NCBI GenBank assembly: GCA_002286715.1
Contig: NSJX01000023.1
Span: 130,524 to 194,523 of the forward strand
Length of the DNA stretch: 64,000 nt
DNA from: Dentipellis sp. KUC8613
Taxonomy: Eukaryota; Basidiomycota; Agaricomycetes; Russulales; Hericiaceae
Direction of reading: 5' to 3'
Shown: one piece after another, positions 11,664-23,368 of the stretch
Layout: every line of letters starts with the position of its first letter
Position numbering within the stretch: position 1 is the first letter of the stretch
The notes under the pieces: model-generated
Databases searched by the model: none
Told to the model about the DNA's origin: nothing
What the model saw: only the letters and a program-made list of their open reading frames with translations
Program-made: the position numbers and the translations under genes

Positions 11664-13480
11664 ATGGCCATGTCTCGCTACACCAGAGCTCTTCTTGCAG
11701 GTCTTGCTTTGCTTGGTGCATGGGTATTCCGCAATTACCAAACGTAACCTAGTCGCATGGGCGACTCGAGCGACCTTCAGCACAAGACGGCCATCACCCC
11801 CGCGTTGTCCAAGTACATCGAAGACCTCTTCTCAAAGAGTCCATTCCGGGCCTTGCATTAGGTGTCTTTCACGTGGGTGGAGAAACCGAGTTTGGGGCAT
11901 GGGGAAGGAGAACAGAGGATGGGGACGCGATGAGCACCGACGTACGTATTCTGCTCGAACTGCTTTTGGTATCCGAAAAGCTGACATGTTTCAGACTCCG
12001 TTCATCATAGCATCGTGGTCAAAGGCATTCGTATCTGCATCCCTCGGGATCTTGATAGACGACTACGCGCATGGGCAAAACCCAATGCCACTGCCCGAGT
12101 ACGTCGCAGTGTTCGACTGGGATACGAAAATCAAGGACCTGCTTCCAGAATAGTTCGAGTTGATGGATAAGTGGGCCGATGCGAGTGCGTCTTTGCGAGA
12201 TATCCTGTCGCACAGGACAGGACTGCCAAAGTCGGTGGGCACAGCTCGTACTGGTGCTTGAACTATATGCAAATGCTTGGTTTTAGACATGATTGGTCCT
12301 ATGGCCCCTATGACACTGCAGAGGATGTGGTCAAGAGAATGAAATATCTCCGACCTGCATTTGAATTCCGCGAGCAATTCTCATGTAACAACCTCGTAGG
12401 TAGTTTACTCTCTGCTCTACAAACCAATAGGACTGATGCTTTGAACGTTCTACATGCTAGGAGCGCACCTCGTCTCTAAATACACCGGCTCCTACACGCA
12501 ATTCGTGCAGGACCGCATAACCGACCCTCTAAATATGACATCCTCGACTTATTCTCCAGGCACGGCCATGAGATCTGGCAAGCTGACACGCTCTTGGACT
12601 AGTTTATCTCTAGTGTCGAAGATCTGGTGCACTACTTCATGTGCTTCACTCTGCAATTTATCTGTGCAGAGCTGATCTTTGTTCGCTGACAGGAAAAATG
12701 GGTGCACATGCTTATGAACGGCAGTATCGATCCCTGCACGAATACCACCATCATCTCTCGCTCGGCATTCGACACCATCACCAGTGCGCAGCCTGAGGTC
12801 GTCGCTGCTGGCCTCACATGGCCCGGCATCGACTCCATTGTATGCTATGGCCTCGGTTGGTCGTTATTCATATCTCGGATACAATGCATGTCTTTTCTTC
12901 ATTGTTCAATCTCAATGATGCTTATGCTCTGTGTCTAGATGATCTCGCACAGCGGCAATATTCCCGGCATCGCAACGAACATTGCATTCCTGCCCCCAGA
13001 GGCCTCAGCATCATCGTACTCACAAACGCAGACCTGGCGTCCTTCCTGACTATTGATCTCCTGCAATGCATAATCCGCGGCATATTCGGCCACACAATAT
13101 CCTCCGCAATTCCACACTCGCCAGATTCCTCCCCCACCACAAAAGACACATTCCCCCACCCCAGCACCACCCCCGACCCTCCACCCCTCCCACTCGACGC
13201 CTACGCCCACACCTACACCAACCCAGTCTACGGCATGCTCACGCTCTTCGCACCTTCCAACACTGCACACACGTGCTCTCCGCCTTCCGCAGCCCCCTCC
13301 GCCCCGCCGGCCGACCGCAGCTGTACACCGCACGGGCGCGCCTGTGGACGTCGGGCAACACGTTCATGGTGCATGCGACGAGCCTGTTTCCGGAGGGCTA
13401 TGGGCAGGACGTGATGCCGTTCGAGATGGGTGCATGTGGGGCATGCTGCCGACGCTCGAGTTCGTGCACGGGGCTGAGCG
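11664..13480 (+). pseudogene. Beta-lactamase-like serine hydrolase, broken
   Basis: Remnant of a class C beta-lactamase/LACTB-type serine hydrolase. It opens with an N-terminal hydrophobic segment (ALLAGLALLGAWVF, signal or anchor). The nucleophile motif SxxK is present as IASWSKAF (about 12007-12030), then DILSHRTGLP, LGAHLVSKYTGSY, and a late HSGNIPGIATN block equivalent to the third active-site motif (about 12948-12980). Lesions seen: a TAA shortly after the anchor, a frame change near 11845 (SIPGLALGVFHVGG is in another frame than the preceding codons), a TAG at 12151-12153 directly after IKDLLPE, and the YxN motif reading SCNN, so the general-base Tyr is lost. Several independent breaks argue for a real pseudogene rather than a base-call error. 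Confidence 0.75.
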
Positions 13481-14831
13481 GGTTGGTTCGTGGTAGGTCA
13501 CGCGCAGGGACGGGCGCACAGGCGGGAGGCGGCAGGGGTGTGGTTCGAGAGGGTGGAGCGGTGTTACCACCCTGAGTCGAATAACAGTTACACACGGCAG
13601 AGGGAGTGTGGTCCGAAATTGTGGAATGTAGGGTGGGAGCTGGAGGCGCAGCTGGCTATGGGACCAACGATTCAGATTCTTTGTCCCGTGGCCGCCGGGA
13701 CAGCCTGAGGAGGAAGGTGAGGACGATGAGAAATGCTGAAACGAGGGGGTCTGTTGGGAATGAGTACATGTCGGCTGCGAGATCTGCAAGGTCCAGCTAG
13801 TGCCTGGACAGTATGCTAAGAAAATGAAAGTGCCAGGTGTCAGTGTGCCGGTGCTGTCTCTCCGGTGCTTCATATAGGTCGAGAAGGGCATCTGAAGAAG
13901 CGCTAGGCTTCCTGGAATTGCTGGTGAGTATACAAATTCGAAGTCTAGGGGGCCGCTCAAGAAGCACTGGCATCACAGTGAATGGGATTACCCTCTTCAT
14001 ATGCACAGAGGTGAAGGTAAAGTTTAAAGGACAGGTTGCATGATGAGTTGACTTGGACAACTCTATGGAGGAAGAATGTCATATTTTGCCGAGATGATAA
14101 GGAAAGGGCAAAGACAGGATGTCAGAATACCATGAAGTCCTCCTAGAACATAGAAATCAATGTTATAGACCCATTCACTCTAATAACATGAGTGCAACAA
14201 GTAGAAAATACTAACCGGGAATAAACGACCGTGGGAACGCCCGGCTCCCCTCTTCCGAGTGATCGGAGAAGGAACCGAGGCTCTCTAATCTAATCTATGA
14301 CGTCAGACGCGCTGATCGACTTGGCAGCGCTTGGCGATTCCGTTCAACGTTCCGTGGCCGTTCTCCTTCCTTCCATCTCCAGCTGCGATCCCATGGCATC
14401 TCCGAGCCTCGACGCGCACTATTTCTCTGCTTTTCGGTGATTTTCTAGAAGTGATGTGCTTACGGTCGGATTGTGGATACTGTACCCGAGTGGGAGCACA
14501 TGCGGCCGAGTACGTTTTGGCTCTCCACGGACAATTTTCCAGCGCGCACGTCTGCCGACCCGCGCATACTCCAAATACTTACGGATCATGGAGCTAGATA
14601 CGAGCGTGCGAGGCATATTATGCATGCAACGTGGACTGTTCCGTGTATGACGCGAGCACTGTAGTTAGAAATGAAAGGGGTCTAGAGGACGGGGTAATCT
14701 AGGCAAGGCACAGGACGTCATGGGAGGGAGTTGCCAAAGCGGGCGCGATAATCAGCGATCAGGCGTGGACAAGCGCGTCGCCCATATCCTCTTCCGTGCG
14801 CTCTCCGTCCTCGACCTCTCCTCCGCCCGCC
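13481..14831. other. Intergenic, nothing recognised
   Basis: No homologous coding signal. A short (TCTAA)n-like run lies near 14284. Long minus-strand frames at 13364-13960 look like shadows in GC-rich sequence. Confidence 0.4.
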
Positions 14832-15613
14832 ATGCCGCCCCTGCCCTCCGCCCCGCTCCCCGCATCCCCCGCGCCCCCCGACGCCCCGTCCCCCGCCCCC
14901 GCACGCGCCTCCTCCTCCACCCCCGCCCCCCGCGCAAAATCAGAGGCGCCCCCGTCCCCTGCGCCCGCCCCCGCGTTCCCCCACGAGGCCAGCGTGCCCC
15001 CAGAAGAGCCGGCCCCGCCCGCCGCGCCTGCAGACGTACGCCCCCGCCGTCCCGCTCCTGCGCCGTCCTCACCGCTCTGCCCTGCAGTCACCCGATGCCG
15101 ATGCCGCCGTCGATGTCGCCGGCGCCATCGACATGGAGACGTTCACGCAGATCCTCGATCTAGACGAGGACGGCAACCACGAGTTCTCGGAGGGTATGGT
15201 CACCGCCTACTTTACGCAGGCGAGCGCCACGTTCGACGAGATGGACGCTGCATGGTGCGTCTCCCGTTCCGCTCCCGCGCGGGTGCGCGCGATCCTTTGT
15301 CTGTCGCCCCGCTGACCGACCCCGTGTGCCGTGCAGCGCGGGCAAGGACCTGCCGAAGCTGTCCTCGCTCGGCCACTTCCTCAAGGGCTCCTCCGCGGCG
15401 CTCGGCGTGGCCAAGGTGCAGGCGTCGTGCGAGCAGATCCAGCACTACGGGCAGAAGCGCGACGAGCAGGCCGGCGAGGACCTCTCCGCGGACGCGGCGT
15501 TGCTGAAGATCCAGAAGACGCTCGTGCGCGTCAAGAAGGAGTACGCCGTCGCCGAGACGTGGCTGAAGGACTGGTACCAGGAGCACGCCGGCGAGGGCGA
15601 GCCCGGCACATGA
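14832..15613 (+). CDS. YPD1: Histidine phosphotransfer protein (YPD1/HPt)
   Basis: HPt protein of the fungal multistep phosphorelay. It shuttles phosphate from hybrid sensor kinases to SSK1- and SKN7-type response regulators in osmotic and oxidative stress signalling. Three exons with GT-AG introns begin at the ATG at 14832 and end at TGA 15611-15613. The active-site helix reads LSSLGHFLKGSSAALG, with the phospho-accepting His followed by Lys-Gly-Ser-Ser as in YPD1. Upstream is the acidic helix DMETFTQILDLDEDGNHEFS, and downstream the helices VQASCEQIQHYG and ALLKIQKTLVRVKKEY complete the four-helix bundle. The first exon adds about 80 residues rich in Pro, Ala and Ser that are not part of the HPt fold. 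Coding GC is much higher than in nearby genes. Usually single copy in fungi. Confidence 0.93.
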
Positions 15614-15675
15614 GCCCGCTTGCCCGCAGAGTCGGTGTCGTGTGCGTCTCGCAGATGCAGGTCGGCCGCAGAGTC

Positions 15676-15728
15676 GGAGACAGAGACAGAGACGGAGACG
15701 GAGACGGAGACGGAGACAGACAGAGAAG
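15676..15728 (+). repeat. (GAGACN)n simple repeat in YPD1 3' region
   Basis: Tandem GAGACA/GAGACG hexamers about 65 bases after the YPD1 stop, so probably in its 3' UTR. Confidence 0.85.
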
Positions 15729-18062
15729 AGACGACCCGGCACACGACACGCGCACCCTGTCGACGCACGCCCCCCGCACCGTCTCGCAGTCACAGTCCAG
15801 TTTGTATGATTATGGATGCCTTTCAAAGATCCCCCCTTCCCGTGCTATACTACTAGTATAAACTATACCATAGCTCTCTCGCTCGCTCGCTCGCCCGCTG
15901 CCGCGTTTCGTCGCCATCACCAGACCCGGGCGCCCGCGCACGCCCTGCAATACTAAAAACGACACCGTGACCAGACGGCGCACGGTGCACGCTCTCCAGG
16001 CTCCCTTTCAGCTGGTCTCGCAGACAAATACTACGACACAGCACCAGCTGAGGCTCGGGCTCGGCACGGGATCGATAACCACGGCAGTGGCAGCCACATG
16101 GATTCCATTAACGTTTGGGTGGGCTGCCGAGCGGCCGAGATCAAGAGCCGCGGACGTACGACGACTCGGACGCCCGCATATGCATGGCCGCGCTCCGCGT
16201 TCGGAATGCCCCCTTCTGTGCGCGTGCAGGTGAGCTTGCATCGATGACGTCGACGTCGCAGCACATACATACACGCGCGCGCCGAGTGGCTTTGTTCCAT
16301 ATTTGATACTGCGAGCTGACGCATATGATCATCCCAGACTGGTACTCAGCTGCGGCTGCTAGTACTTCCTCCCTCTGGAGTCTGCAGCACCCCAGTCGAC
16401 CGGTCTAGATCCAGCCCTCCCGTTTTCCGACCCGTGAGCATCTGGCACCAGCTGCCGTCCGAGGCGCGTATACGTATGTACGTATGCACTGTGTCCTGCC
16501 GCCCACCGCGCGCCCACCCAGCCATTCCCGCGCTGTCACGAAACGCAGCGGCGGCACCGCGCGCGCACCCCGGCGCGCTGACTGCGCATGCTGGCATGCA
16601 CATTCCCGCCCAACTTCGACTGGTGGGCGTGGGTCTGGGTCGCGTGGGGTGCAGTGGGACTGGGGCTGGGACTGGAATGCACAGACCCATGCAATGGCCG
16701 CTCCACCGCAGGTCGGTCCGACCTGGCAGCGAGTACGCCGGGCAGCAGTCCTTGCCAGTGGGAGTCTGTGAGACTGTCCGTTCCACCAGACCCGAAGGCG
16801 CACATAAAAGGCATCCTGCCACCGTGCGCGAAACGCCGACACGCAGCATATGATTGCGTCAAGGTACACACTTATGTATGCACATGCACCGTGCCGCATA
16901 TATGCAAGGAATGCACCGCGCCATCGCACGCAAGCGTCTGGCCGGTGGCCAGTCTGGTCGCGGGGTATGGCAGCCTCGACGTCGACGTCCGAATCCGACG
17001 CGCGGAAACGCTTGTTCGCCTGCCTGTGTACCACTCGACCGGTTTGCTTCTTCTTCTTCCCCTATCCACAGCAAGACACGAGGAACAAGAGAACCAGGCG
17101 GCTGACAAGACGGACCAGAGGGACCTGGAGACCCGCATCCACGGGGTTCAGAGCGCAATATATGCGTATGCCCGTGCACGAGGGGGCAGCGAACTACAGA
17201 AATGCAAAAATACGTATGCAGCGACGATATATCATTATGTATTTGCGCAACGCCGTGCTGCCGGCACCCCCCGGTGCGTTCTGACTCCGTCTATCGTGTA
17301 TCACGTCTCGCCCCCCGCGAGCCTCCTCTCACGGTACTAGTCACGGCCAGGGCGTTTTGAGTTGGTGCGGTGATGGCAGTTTAGGTTTTGAACGTTATGC
17401 GTCATGAGGCGAGAGGCAGGCCTAGGCGTCCGAGTAATGAGCGCTGGGCTTCGGCCGCGGCTTTATTTTTGGTATGACTTTGCGTGAGCGAGTGCTGGAG
17501 GCTTGCATTGGGCTCGCTGTCGGACGTCGCGGTCGTGGTCGGTGGGTCGCTTGATTTGTGTATATCTGCCGTTTCGATTCATGGACGCCGGCAGCCTCCG
17601 AGTCTATATGCGTACTTGGAAATCAAGGCCGGGCATTCGATACTTATAAAGGATCCTCCGAGTCGAGTTAGACAGACAACTCCATGGACGGTTATTTCCG
17701 GCATACATGGTGTAGCGGCTCGGTTTTCGGACGGATCGTGAGGGATAGTGGCGGCCGCTGGAGGATTCCGTGGATCGTCATTTTAAAGGACCGGTGGCTT
17801 GCTCTCCCGCATAGTTTCTCCTTCGCCAGTGATTCTTGTAAGACGCATCAGCGGTCAGTGGTGCATATACTCAAGCACGTCGTCGTAATTTATCGAGATA
17901 TCGATGTTGGGGGCGGTCTGAGCAGTCTAAATATTGATGTAGCTATATTACACTATGTGTCGAAAAGATGGAATTCCTTCCACGTTGAAGAAATTCGACG
18001 CATCCTCGCTCGCCACGCGTTGGCTGTATGATTTGTATTCAAAATACCGCGAAAAGGAATGA

Positions 18063-18150
18063 CAGAACCCCACGTCCTCAGCACGGATCGAACCCACCAC
18101 CCTCCATTCGCCCGCGCGGCAAAACCACGCCAGCTGCCCCCACATGACAA
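18063..18150 (-). other. tRNA-like sequence (A- and B-box only)
   Basis: On the minus strand TGGCGTGGTT resembles a Pol III A box, and GGGTTCGATCC, about 35 bases later, is a good B box. I could not pair a full acceptor or T stem, so this is more likely a tRNA relic than a working tRNA. It sits about 100 bases from the tRNA-Lys gene. Confidence 0.3.
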
Positions 18151-18242
18151 CGACATCGAGCTCTCCCCCTTCCTAGCCCCATTCAACACCCATGCCCAAT
18201 TGCAAGATACCAACAAAAAAGACGTGGTTGCATTGCATACTA

Positions 18243-18344
18243 GCCCACCGCGAGGGTCGAACTCGCAGCCTTCAGATTCCAAGGCAAGGGGTGTTCGACC
18301 CGCCATTAAGAGTCTGACGCTCTATCCGATTGAGCTAGGCGGGC
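18243..18344 (-). tRNA. tRNA-Lys(CTT) with intron
   Basis: Full cloverleaf on the minus strand. The acceptor stem GCCCGCC pairs with GGTGGGC with one G-T pair, the A box is TAGCTCAATCGGA and the B box GTTCGACCC. The anticodon arm is CAGA-CTCTTA-[intron]-A-TCTG with anticodon CTT. The intron of about 28 nt lies one base 3' of the anticodon, the standard nuclear position. The discriminator base reads T. With CCA added, the last 18 nt of the mature tRNA match the primer-binding site of the retrotransposon at 60632-60649. Confidence 0.93.
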
Positions 18345-19291
18345 CGTGGAGGAACGGTGCCGAGGTGGGAACAGGAGCATGAGGTAGAGATGAAGAATTT
18401 GTTTTTTTGGGAAGACTCTTTGGATAAATTTACTTGCATTGTAGAGAGCAGGATGGATGGATGGATGGAGAGTCTGAAGGAAATTCTTGAGCAACGATGA
18501 GGCTGCGATGTTGTGCAACCAGGACGTGGTTGTGAGATTAGATTAGATTAGATCGGATTGCAGGCTCGGGCGCTAACTGAGTTTAATTTTGGCGCTGTTC
18601 CCCCGCGTTCTTGAATGAAGTCGCTATATGGTCCCTCCTCCTTCCCTTTCCGAAAAAAAAAAGACGTAGATCAACAGTTTATATCACTTATTCCTTATTC
18701 TATAATTGGATTCGATATCGATTCGCTTCTGCGAAGCCTCGCCTGATCAGCTGCTGTGGCTCTTGACCGAGGTACGCACCGTCGCTACTTCACTGGCTCC
18801 TTTAGACGTCTTTGGCGCGCACCCGGGGCCTGTAGACAGAAACAGGGGTTCGTCTTACACTTCAAGACTTTCATTTTGACTTGGATTTGGTGTGATACCC
18901 GATGGAAGGACACTGCGTGTGCGACGTGGTGAGTTTCGCTGCGTCCATTTGCACAACATTGAAGACTCACCAGAGCACCATAGTAGTAGGCTGTCGAACC
19001 GAATCAATAGATGCACGTTGAATACGACCGACAGAAAGATAACCCGAAGCGCAGCTGCAATCTCCAACGAAAATTTGGCTCCATGCGACATCCTAGATCA
19101 TGTACAATTATGAATCGCGTCTTCTGAATTGACCAGGTGCTGCCATACCCATGACACCCTACAATAAATAGGATCTCAGCGTGTGGGCGGGGAGAAATTG
19201 CCTTCAAGTACATCACTGTCAGGGTGTGCTAGCGCTATTGCCTACGACCAGCAGTCTTGCACTTCCATCGCACCGCTCAAGGCGCATTGAA
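18345..19291. other. Intergenic with short simple repeats
   Basis: Contains a (GGAT)n run near 18452-18470 and a (GATTA)n run near 18535-18553. The remainder should hold the promoter of the P450 gene that starts at 19292. No gene seen. Confidence 0.5.
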
Positions 19292-21480
19292 GATGTCTCT
19301 CTCGAGTCCTTTCCTGACTTCAATTGCAATCCTCATATTCACTTTGACAATATACGCCTTCAAGTCCCGGAACACCACCCGCTATCCCCCAGGACTGCCG
19401 ACTCTGCCTTTCGTCGGGAACCAGTTTTCGCTTCCCACACGTAAGCCTTGGGAAACATACCTCAGTCACTGTGGTCGAAGCAGTTGCAGAGTACGTTTAA
19501 GTTTTCGTCTTGCATACACTGGCACTGACGAACCTGAATCTCAGGCGACGTGATATCCGTATGGGCACTGGGCCAGCTCACGGTCGTGATCAACTCGAAG
19601 ACGGCCGCGAAAGAGCTCCTGGAGCGCCGCTCTGCGATATACTCGGATCGGCCCACCCCAATTATGATCAAACTGTATGTGAAGTTGACATCGAAGCAAA
19701 CTTATTGGGATAATTCTGAATATGGGGCCCTAGACTGGGCTGGGATTTCAACTTGGCCTGGATCCCTTATTCTGACAAATGGCGTGTGCGCCGCCGTATT
19801 TTGCATGAGAACTTCCATGCGCAGGCTGTACTTGCGTACCGGCCTCTTCAGAAGACCAAGATCCGAGGGTTTTTGAAGGGAGTGTGGAGAGATCCTGAGC
19901 AGTTCGGATGCTACATCCGAATGTGAGTCTTATATTTTAACCTGGCTGCTCCGAATACAGCTCTAACACCGTGTGTATGCATCAGTGCTGCTGGAGCTAT
20001 CGCCATGTTCATCGCGTATGGACAAGGCGGAGGAGATCCCGAGGACGACAAGTTTGTTCGCGCTGCCGAGGATGCGCTGTCGATGCTCTCGTACTCGGTC
20101 TTCCCCGGCGCGACTGCTGTGAACGTGTTTCCATTCTGTACGTTGTAGCCTCTTTCATTCTGTTCCTGAGCCTTGCACTGGACTTACCATTGTGCGATAT
20201 GGTGCAGTACGATACCTCCCTGGCTGGCTCCCTGGGATGGGGTTCAAACCTTTCGCGGCGCGCTGCACAGAACTAACGACAAACATGAAGAACGCCCCCT
20301 GGGACTTCGTCAAGCAGGGCATGGTAAGAGTCCATCTAGGCGAGTAAGCCGTCAACTCACGATCATTCCAGGCGGATGGCACTGCCGGTCCATCGATGGC
20401 TTCAACACTGATCAACAGGATGCAGGAGTCGCCTGTTGGGGAGGACGACGAGCAGGCCGCGAAAGATGCTTGTGCTATCACCTATGTCGGTGCGTACTAG
20501 TAACCCACTCGTTATCCATGTCACTCTGACGCTGATATACATCCTCGTCAAGCTGGTGCCGACACCGTAAGCGCACTTCGTAGCATGCTATATTCAAACC
20601 TGAATATCGACATTCCAGACCGTATCTGCCGTGTCGAGTGCTGTTCTCGCTCTCCTGCTGAACCCCAAAGTCCAACGATGTGCGCAAACCGAGATCGACA
20701 AAGTCGTTGGTCGCGATCGCCTGCCAGAGTTCGAGGACCGCCCCGCGATGCCGTATAGCGAAGCCGTCTATCGTGAGGTCTTGCGCTGGATTCTTGTCGC
20801 ACCGCTGTCGGTGCCCAGGGCAGCGTTCGACGATGATACCTATGAAGGGTATTTCATACCGAAAGGTCAGCGTGGGCTCTCTTTCAACTCGTGAATGAGA
20901 ACTTACAGGGACCAGGTACTCAAATTATCGCGAATACTTGGTAGGTTACAACCCAGCTTGCTCAAGCGAAATATCTAACCCAACGACTTGATGAACCAGG
21001 GCGATGATGCACAACCCGGAGGAGTACCCGGATCCCGAGGCGTTCAAACCCGAGCGCTACTTGACACCAGATGGCCGGCTGACCGACGACGACATGAAGT
21101 ATGCCTTCGGCTTCGGACGACGGCAAGTCCCACGAGCTCCATCCCAATCCATACATATGTGTCTAATTGTGTTATGCTATCCAGTGTCTGTTCCGGGCTC
21201 CACCTCGCTGACAGCACCGTGTGGATGATTATTGTCTCTTTCCTTTCCGTCTTCGACATCGTCCCTGCCAAGGACAAGGACGGACACGACATTCTTGCGG
21301 AGGTCGACTGCTCGGACGGCGTTGTTAGGTGCGTAGCCAAGCTCCCTGCGAGTACAAAGCATTCTCAACGTGCCGCTTGTGCATAGCCACCCGTTCCCGT
21401 TCCAGTGCGTCTTCAGGCCGAGAGACAAGGCGGCAGAAGCTCTTCTTACCAGGCTTCGAGACACGGACTCAGAAGATTGA
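19292..21480 (+). CDS. Cytochrome P450 (copy 2), exon-1 frameshift
   Basis: Paralogue of the gene at 8745-10933, with the same exon layout and closely similar blocks: anchor FLTSIAILIFTLTIYAF, hinge RYPPGLPTLPFVGNQFSLP, C-helix WRVRRRILHENFHAQ, I-helix AGADT, EVLRW, KPERY, and FGFGRRVCSG formed across a GC-AG intron (21123-21184). The last exon, HPFPFQCVFRPRDK, ends at TGA 21478-21480. Near 19464 the reading frame set by the ATG is broken. Copy 1 reads KTYADWSK, whereas here five extra bases (CACTG) lie between ETYLS and WSKQLQ, and normal splicing then runs into a stop. All later exons are open and conserved. Either the gene was inactivated recently or the assembly has a local error. Substrate unknown. 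Confidence 0.78.
21123..21184 (+). other. GC-AG intron inside P450 heme motif
   Basis: Only the split CGACG|GCAAGT...TATCCAG|TGTCTGT rebuilds FGFGRRVCSG in frame. The nearby GT at CAA|GTCC gives the wrong frame. The donor is therefore GCAAGT, the usual form of the minor GC-AG class. Confidence 0.8.
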
Positions 21481-22219
21481 TCCTCCACAACGTAGTTGCG
21501 TGCATATTCAAATGCCTTGTATGTTTTCATGTTCTTGTATGCTGATGTTGACTGGTTGTACCGGGTGACTCCGGATTCCATGACATGCTCCAAGCTCTTA
21601 TTGCCAGTGCACCTGCTTTGCTCACGTAGGTATATCAACTGCCCAATTTGCCCTGCCTTGTGGGGTTTTACTTGATCCGACGTCCTCGTGTCGCTGAAAG
21701 AACAGCCTTGTACGTGCGCACTGTGTGGCAGTCACGGTAGACCTGGCGTTTGATGACCGCCACAAGGATCGTGTCTTTGGCTTGCGCCAGCATCGCCATG
21801 CGAAACACGCCAGTGTGACGCTGTTCCCGTCCCTGTGGATCTAGGCGGCACTCCAAGTACCCATGTCGCCACATTTAGAGAAGATTGCTTGTGGGCGCTT
21901 AAGATATCGTTGTCGCTGAAAGCAGAATAATGTGAACGTCGGTACCTCCACTCCTGGCTGTTCTTTTATGCCAACGATATTCATGGTTTCCTGCAGTGTT
22001 CACGACTGGCATTCAGTTTTTGCAGATGGTGCAGGTCCGTGCGTAGCAATTACATCCTGAAAGCCGGCCTGTGTTGGCCCCCATACCAAAGAATGTTCTA
22101 GTCCTTGACGCTTTGCGCGTTGCCTCGCTTTGTCGTGCTGTCATTGTTCCTCGAAATGGGAAGGCGCACACGATATTTAAGCAGACAAACTCGTCACAAG
22201 GGGTCACAGTCGTCAACCA
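21481..22219. other. Intergenic, nothing recognised
   Basis: Space between the P450 gene and the bHLH-type gene. It should contain the P450 3' UTR and the bHLH promoter. No other signal seen. Confidence 0.45.
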
Positions 22220-23368
22220 TGGCTTCCCCCTTCTCACCCTCAAACACAGCTGCATCCAGTGAACTCGACCTGGCTAACAATTTCGTGCTGCAGGATCTCA
22301 CGCAGTTCCAGCCAACTGATGGTGGGTATTATTCTGCGCAGTTACAACACGGCGAGGACAACATGCAACATGTGGCGAGTGTGGATCAGCTGGGGTACGA
22401 CCTTTGTGCCATTTTGGATGGCTTGCTTGACTTTGCATATTCAGGTTCAGCGAAGAATCACTGGGAACCCCGAGCTTTATTTTGAGCAGCGGTCCTGGCA
22501 CTTCGGCGGGCACCAGCTTTTCCCAGTATGCCCATCCCAGGGGCGATATTCCAAGGGCGTTCGCAGGCTTTCCTTCCGATGGCCCAACTACACAAGCTAT
22601 GGTCAGGGTACCGGGTGTGCGCCGGCACATGTTCCAACACCAAGCAGGCGTGAAATTTTCAACCCGAACACTTCCAGAAGTGTCACCTCAGGCAGAGGCT
22701 TCAACAAGCCCCTGTCACCAGCTCATCCAGTGCGTCTTTCTGTAGCGTCGACGACAATTGCGCATTGACCTTTCTGTAGATCACCACATCATGGCGCCCC
22801 CCAGCCAGCTGGGCAACAGTTTGACACTGAACCGTCTTCTACCATGTCTGTTTTCAGAGCAGACATGACGCCACTTGCTATCGACAACCCCTCATATACC
22901 GTGTACCCAAAGCGGTCGCCGAGGAAGCGCAAAAGGGATTTTGACAGCCCCACTCTAGAAAATGACGCATGCGATGGACTCGTCAACACCGGTGCCGAGG
23001 TACACTGGCAAGATGGCGAAACGCCGAAGGCCAAGAAAAGGAAGTATGCCAAAGCACGGCGGGAAAGGGAGACGGATATGAGAGCACGACTCGGCTCTAA
23101 ACTTCCCGATAGATTGAAATCTGAAAGGAAAACGCTAGGAGCCGGGAATGTCGTCGAAGGTGGTGAGTGTTGACTGGTCTCGAGTCATTGCCTACATCCG
23201 AATTCGATTGCTACTTCACTGATTGCTATCTATACAGCACTGCAATACATCGAGGAATTGGAAGCCCGAGTGAGACATCTAGACGCGGAGCTTGAGCGTG
23301 AGAGGGCGCACAGGAGAATCCGTGAAAGCCGACTGTTGAGGACGGCATATGAAACTGTTCGTCACTGA
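22220..23368 (+). CDS. bHLH-type transcription factor
   Basis: Spliced gene from ATG 22220 to TGA 23366-23368. Exon joins that keep the frame are DGG|FSEE (donor GTATTA), LIQ|SPHHG and VVEG|ALQY. The N-terminal half is Ser/Pro/Gln-rich with no clear domain. Near the C-terminus a basic stretch (KKRKYAKARRERETDMRA) leads into helix 1 (RLGSKLPDRL), a loop, and helix 2 (NVVEGALQYIEELEARV). A heptad-like zipper with many Glu and Arg residues then runs to the end. This is the bHLH-zipper layout of sequence-specific DNA-binding dimers. The same order (basic, helix, LP, loop, helix with YI-E) recurs in the B genes at 33.8-64 kb, which could be divergent relatives. Target genes are unknown. Confidence 0.72.

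Larger units (their letters stand above)
15614..18242. other. Long intergenic region
   Basis: No gene recognised. GC-rich frames on both strands at 16.3-17.3 kb have no domain-like patterns. It holds a purine-rich simple repeat just after YPD1 and a tRNA-like sequence near its right end, listed separately. Confidence 0.4.

Noticed and set aside
13364..13960. 198-aa minus-strand frame over the hydrolase pseudogene end
   Set aside because: Antisense shadow of a GC-rich coding relic.
16346..17340. Long overlapping frames on both strands (up to 250 aa)
   Set aside because: High GC sequence with few stops in all frames; compositions are Arg/Pro/Cys-rich on both strands with no domain pattern.
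18063..18150. A second complete tRNA gene next to tRNA-Lys
   Set aside because: Good B box but acceptor and T stems do not pair; kept only as tRNA-like.
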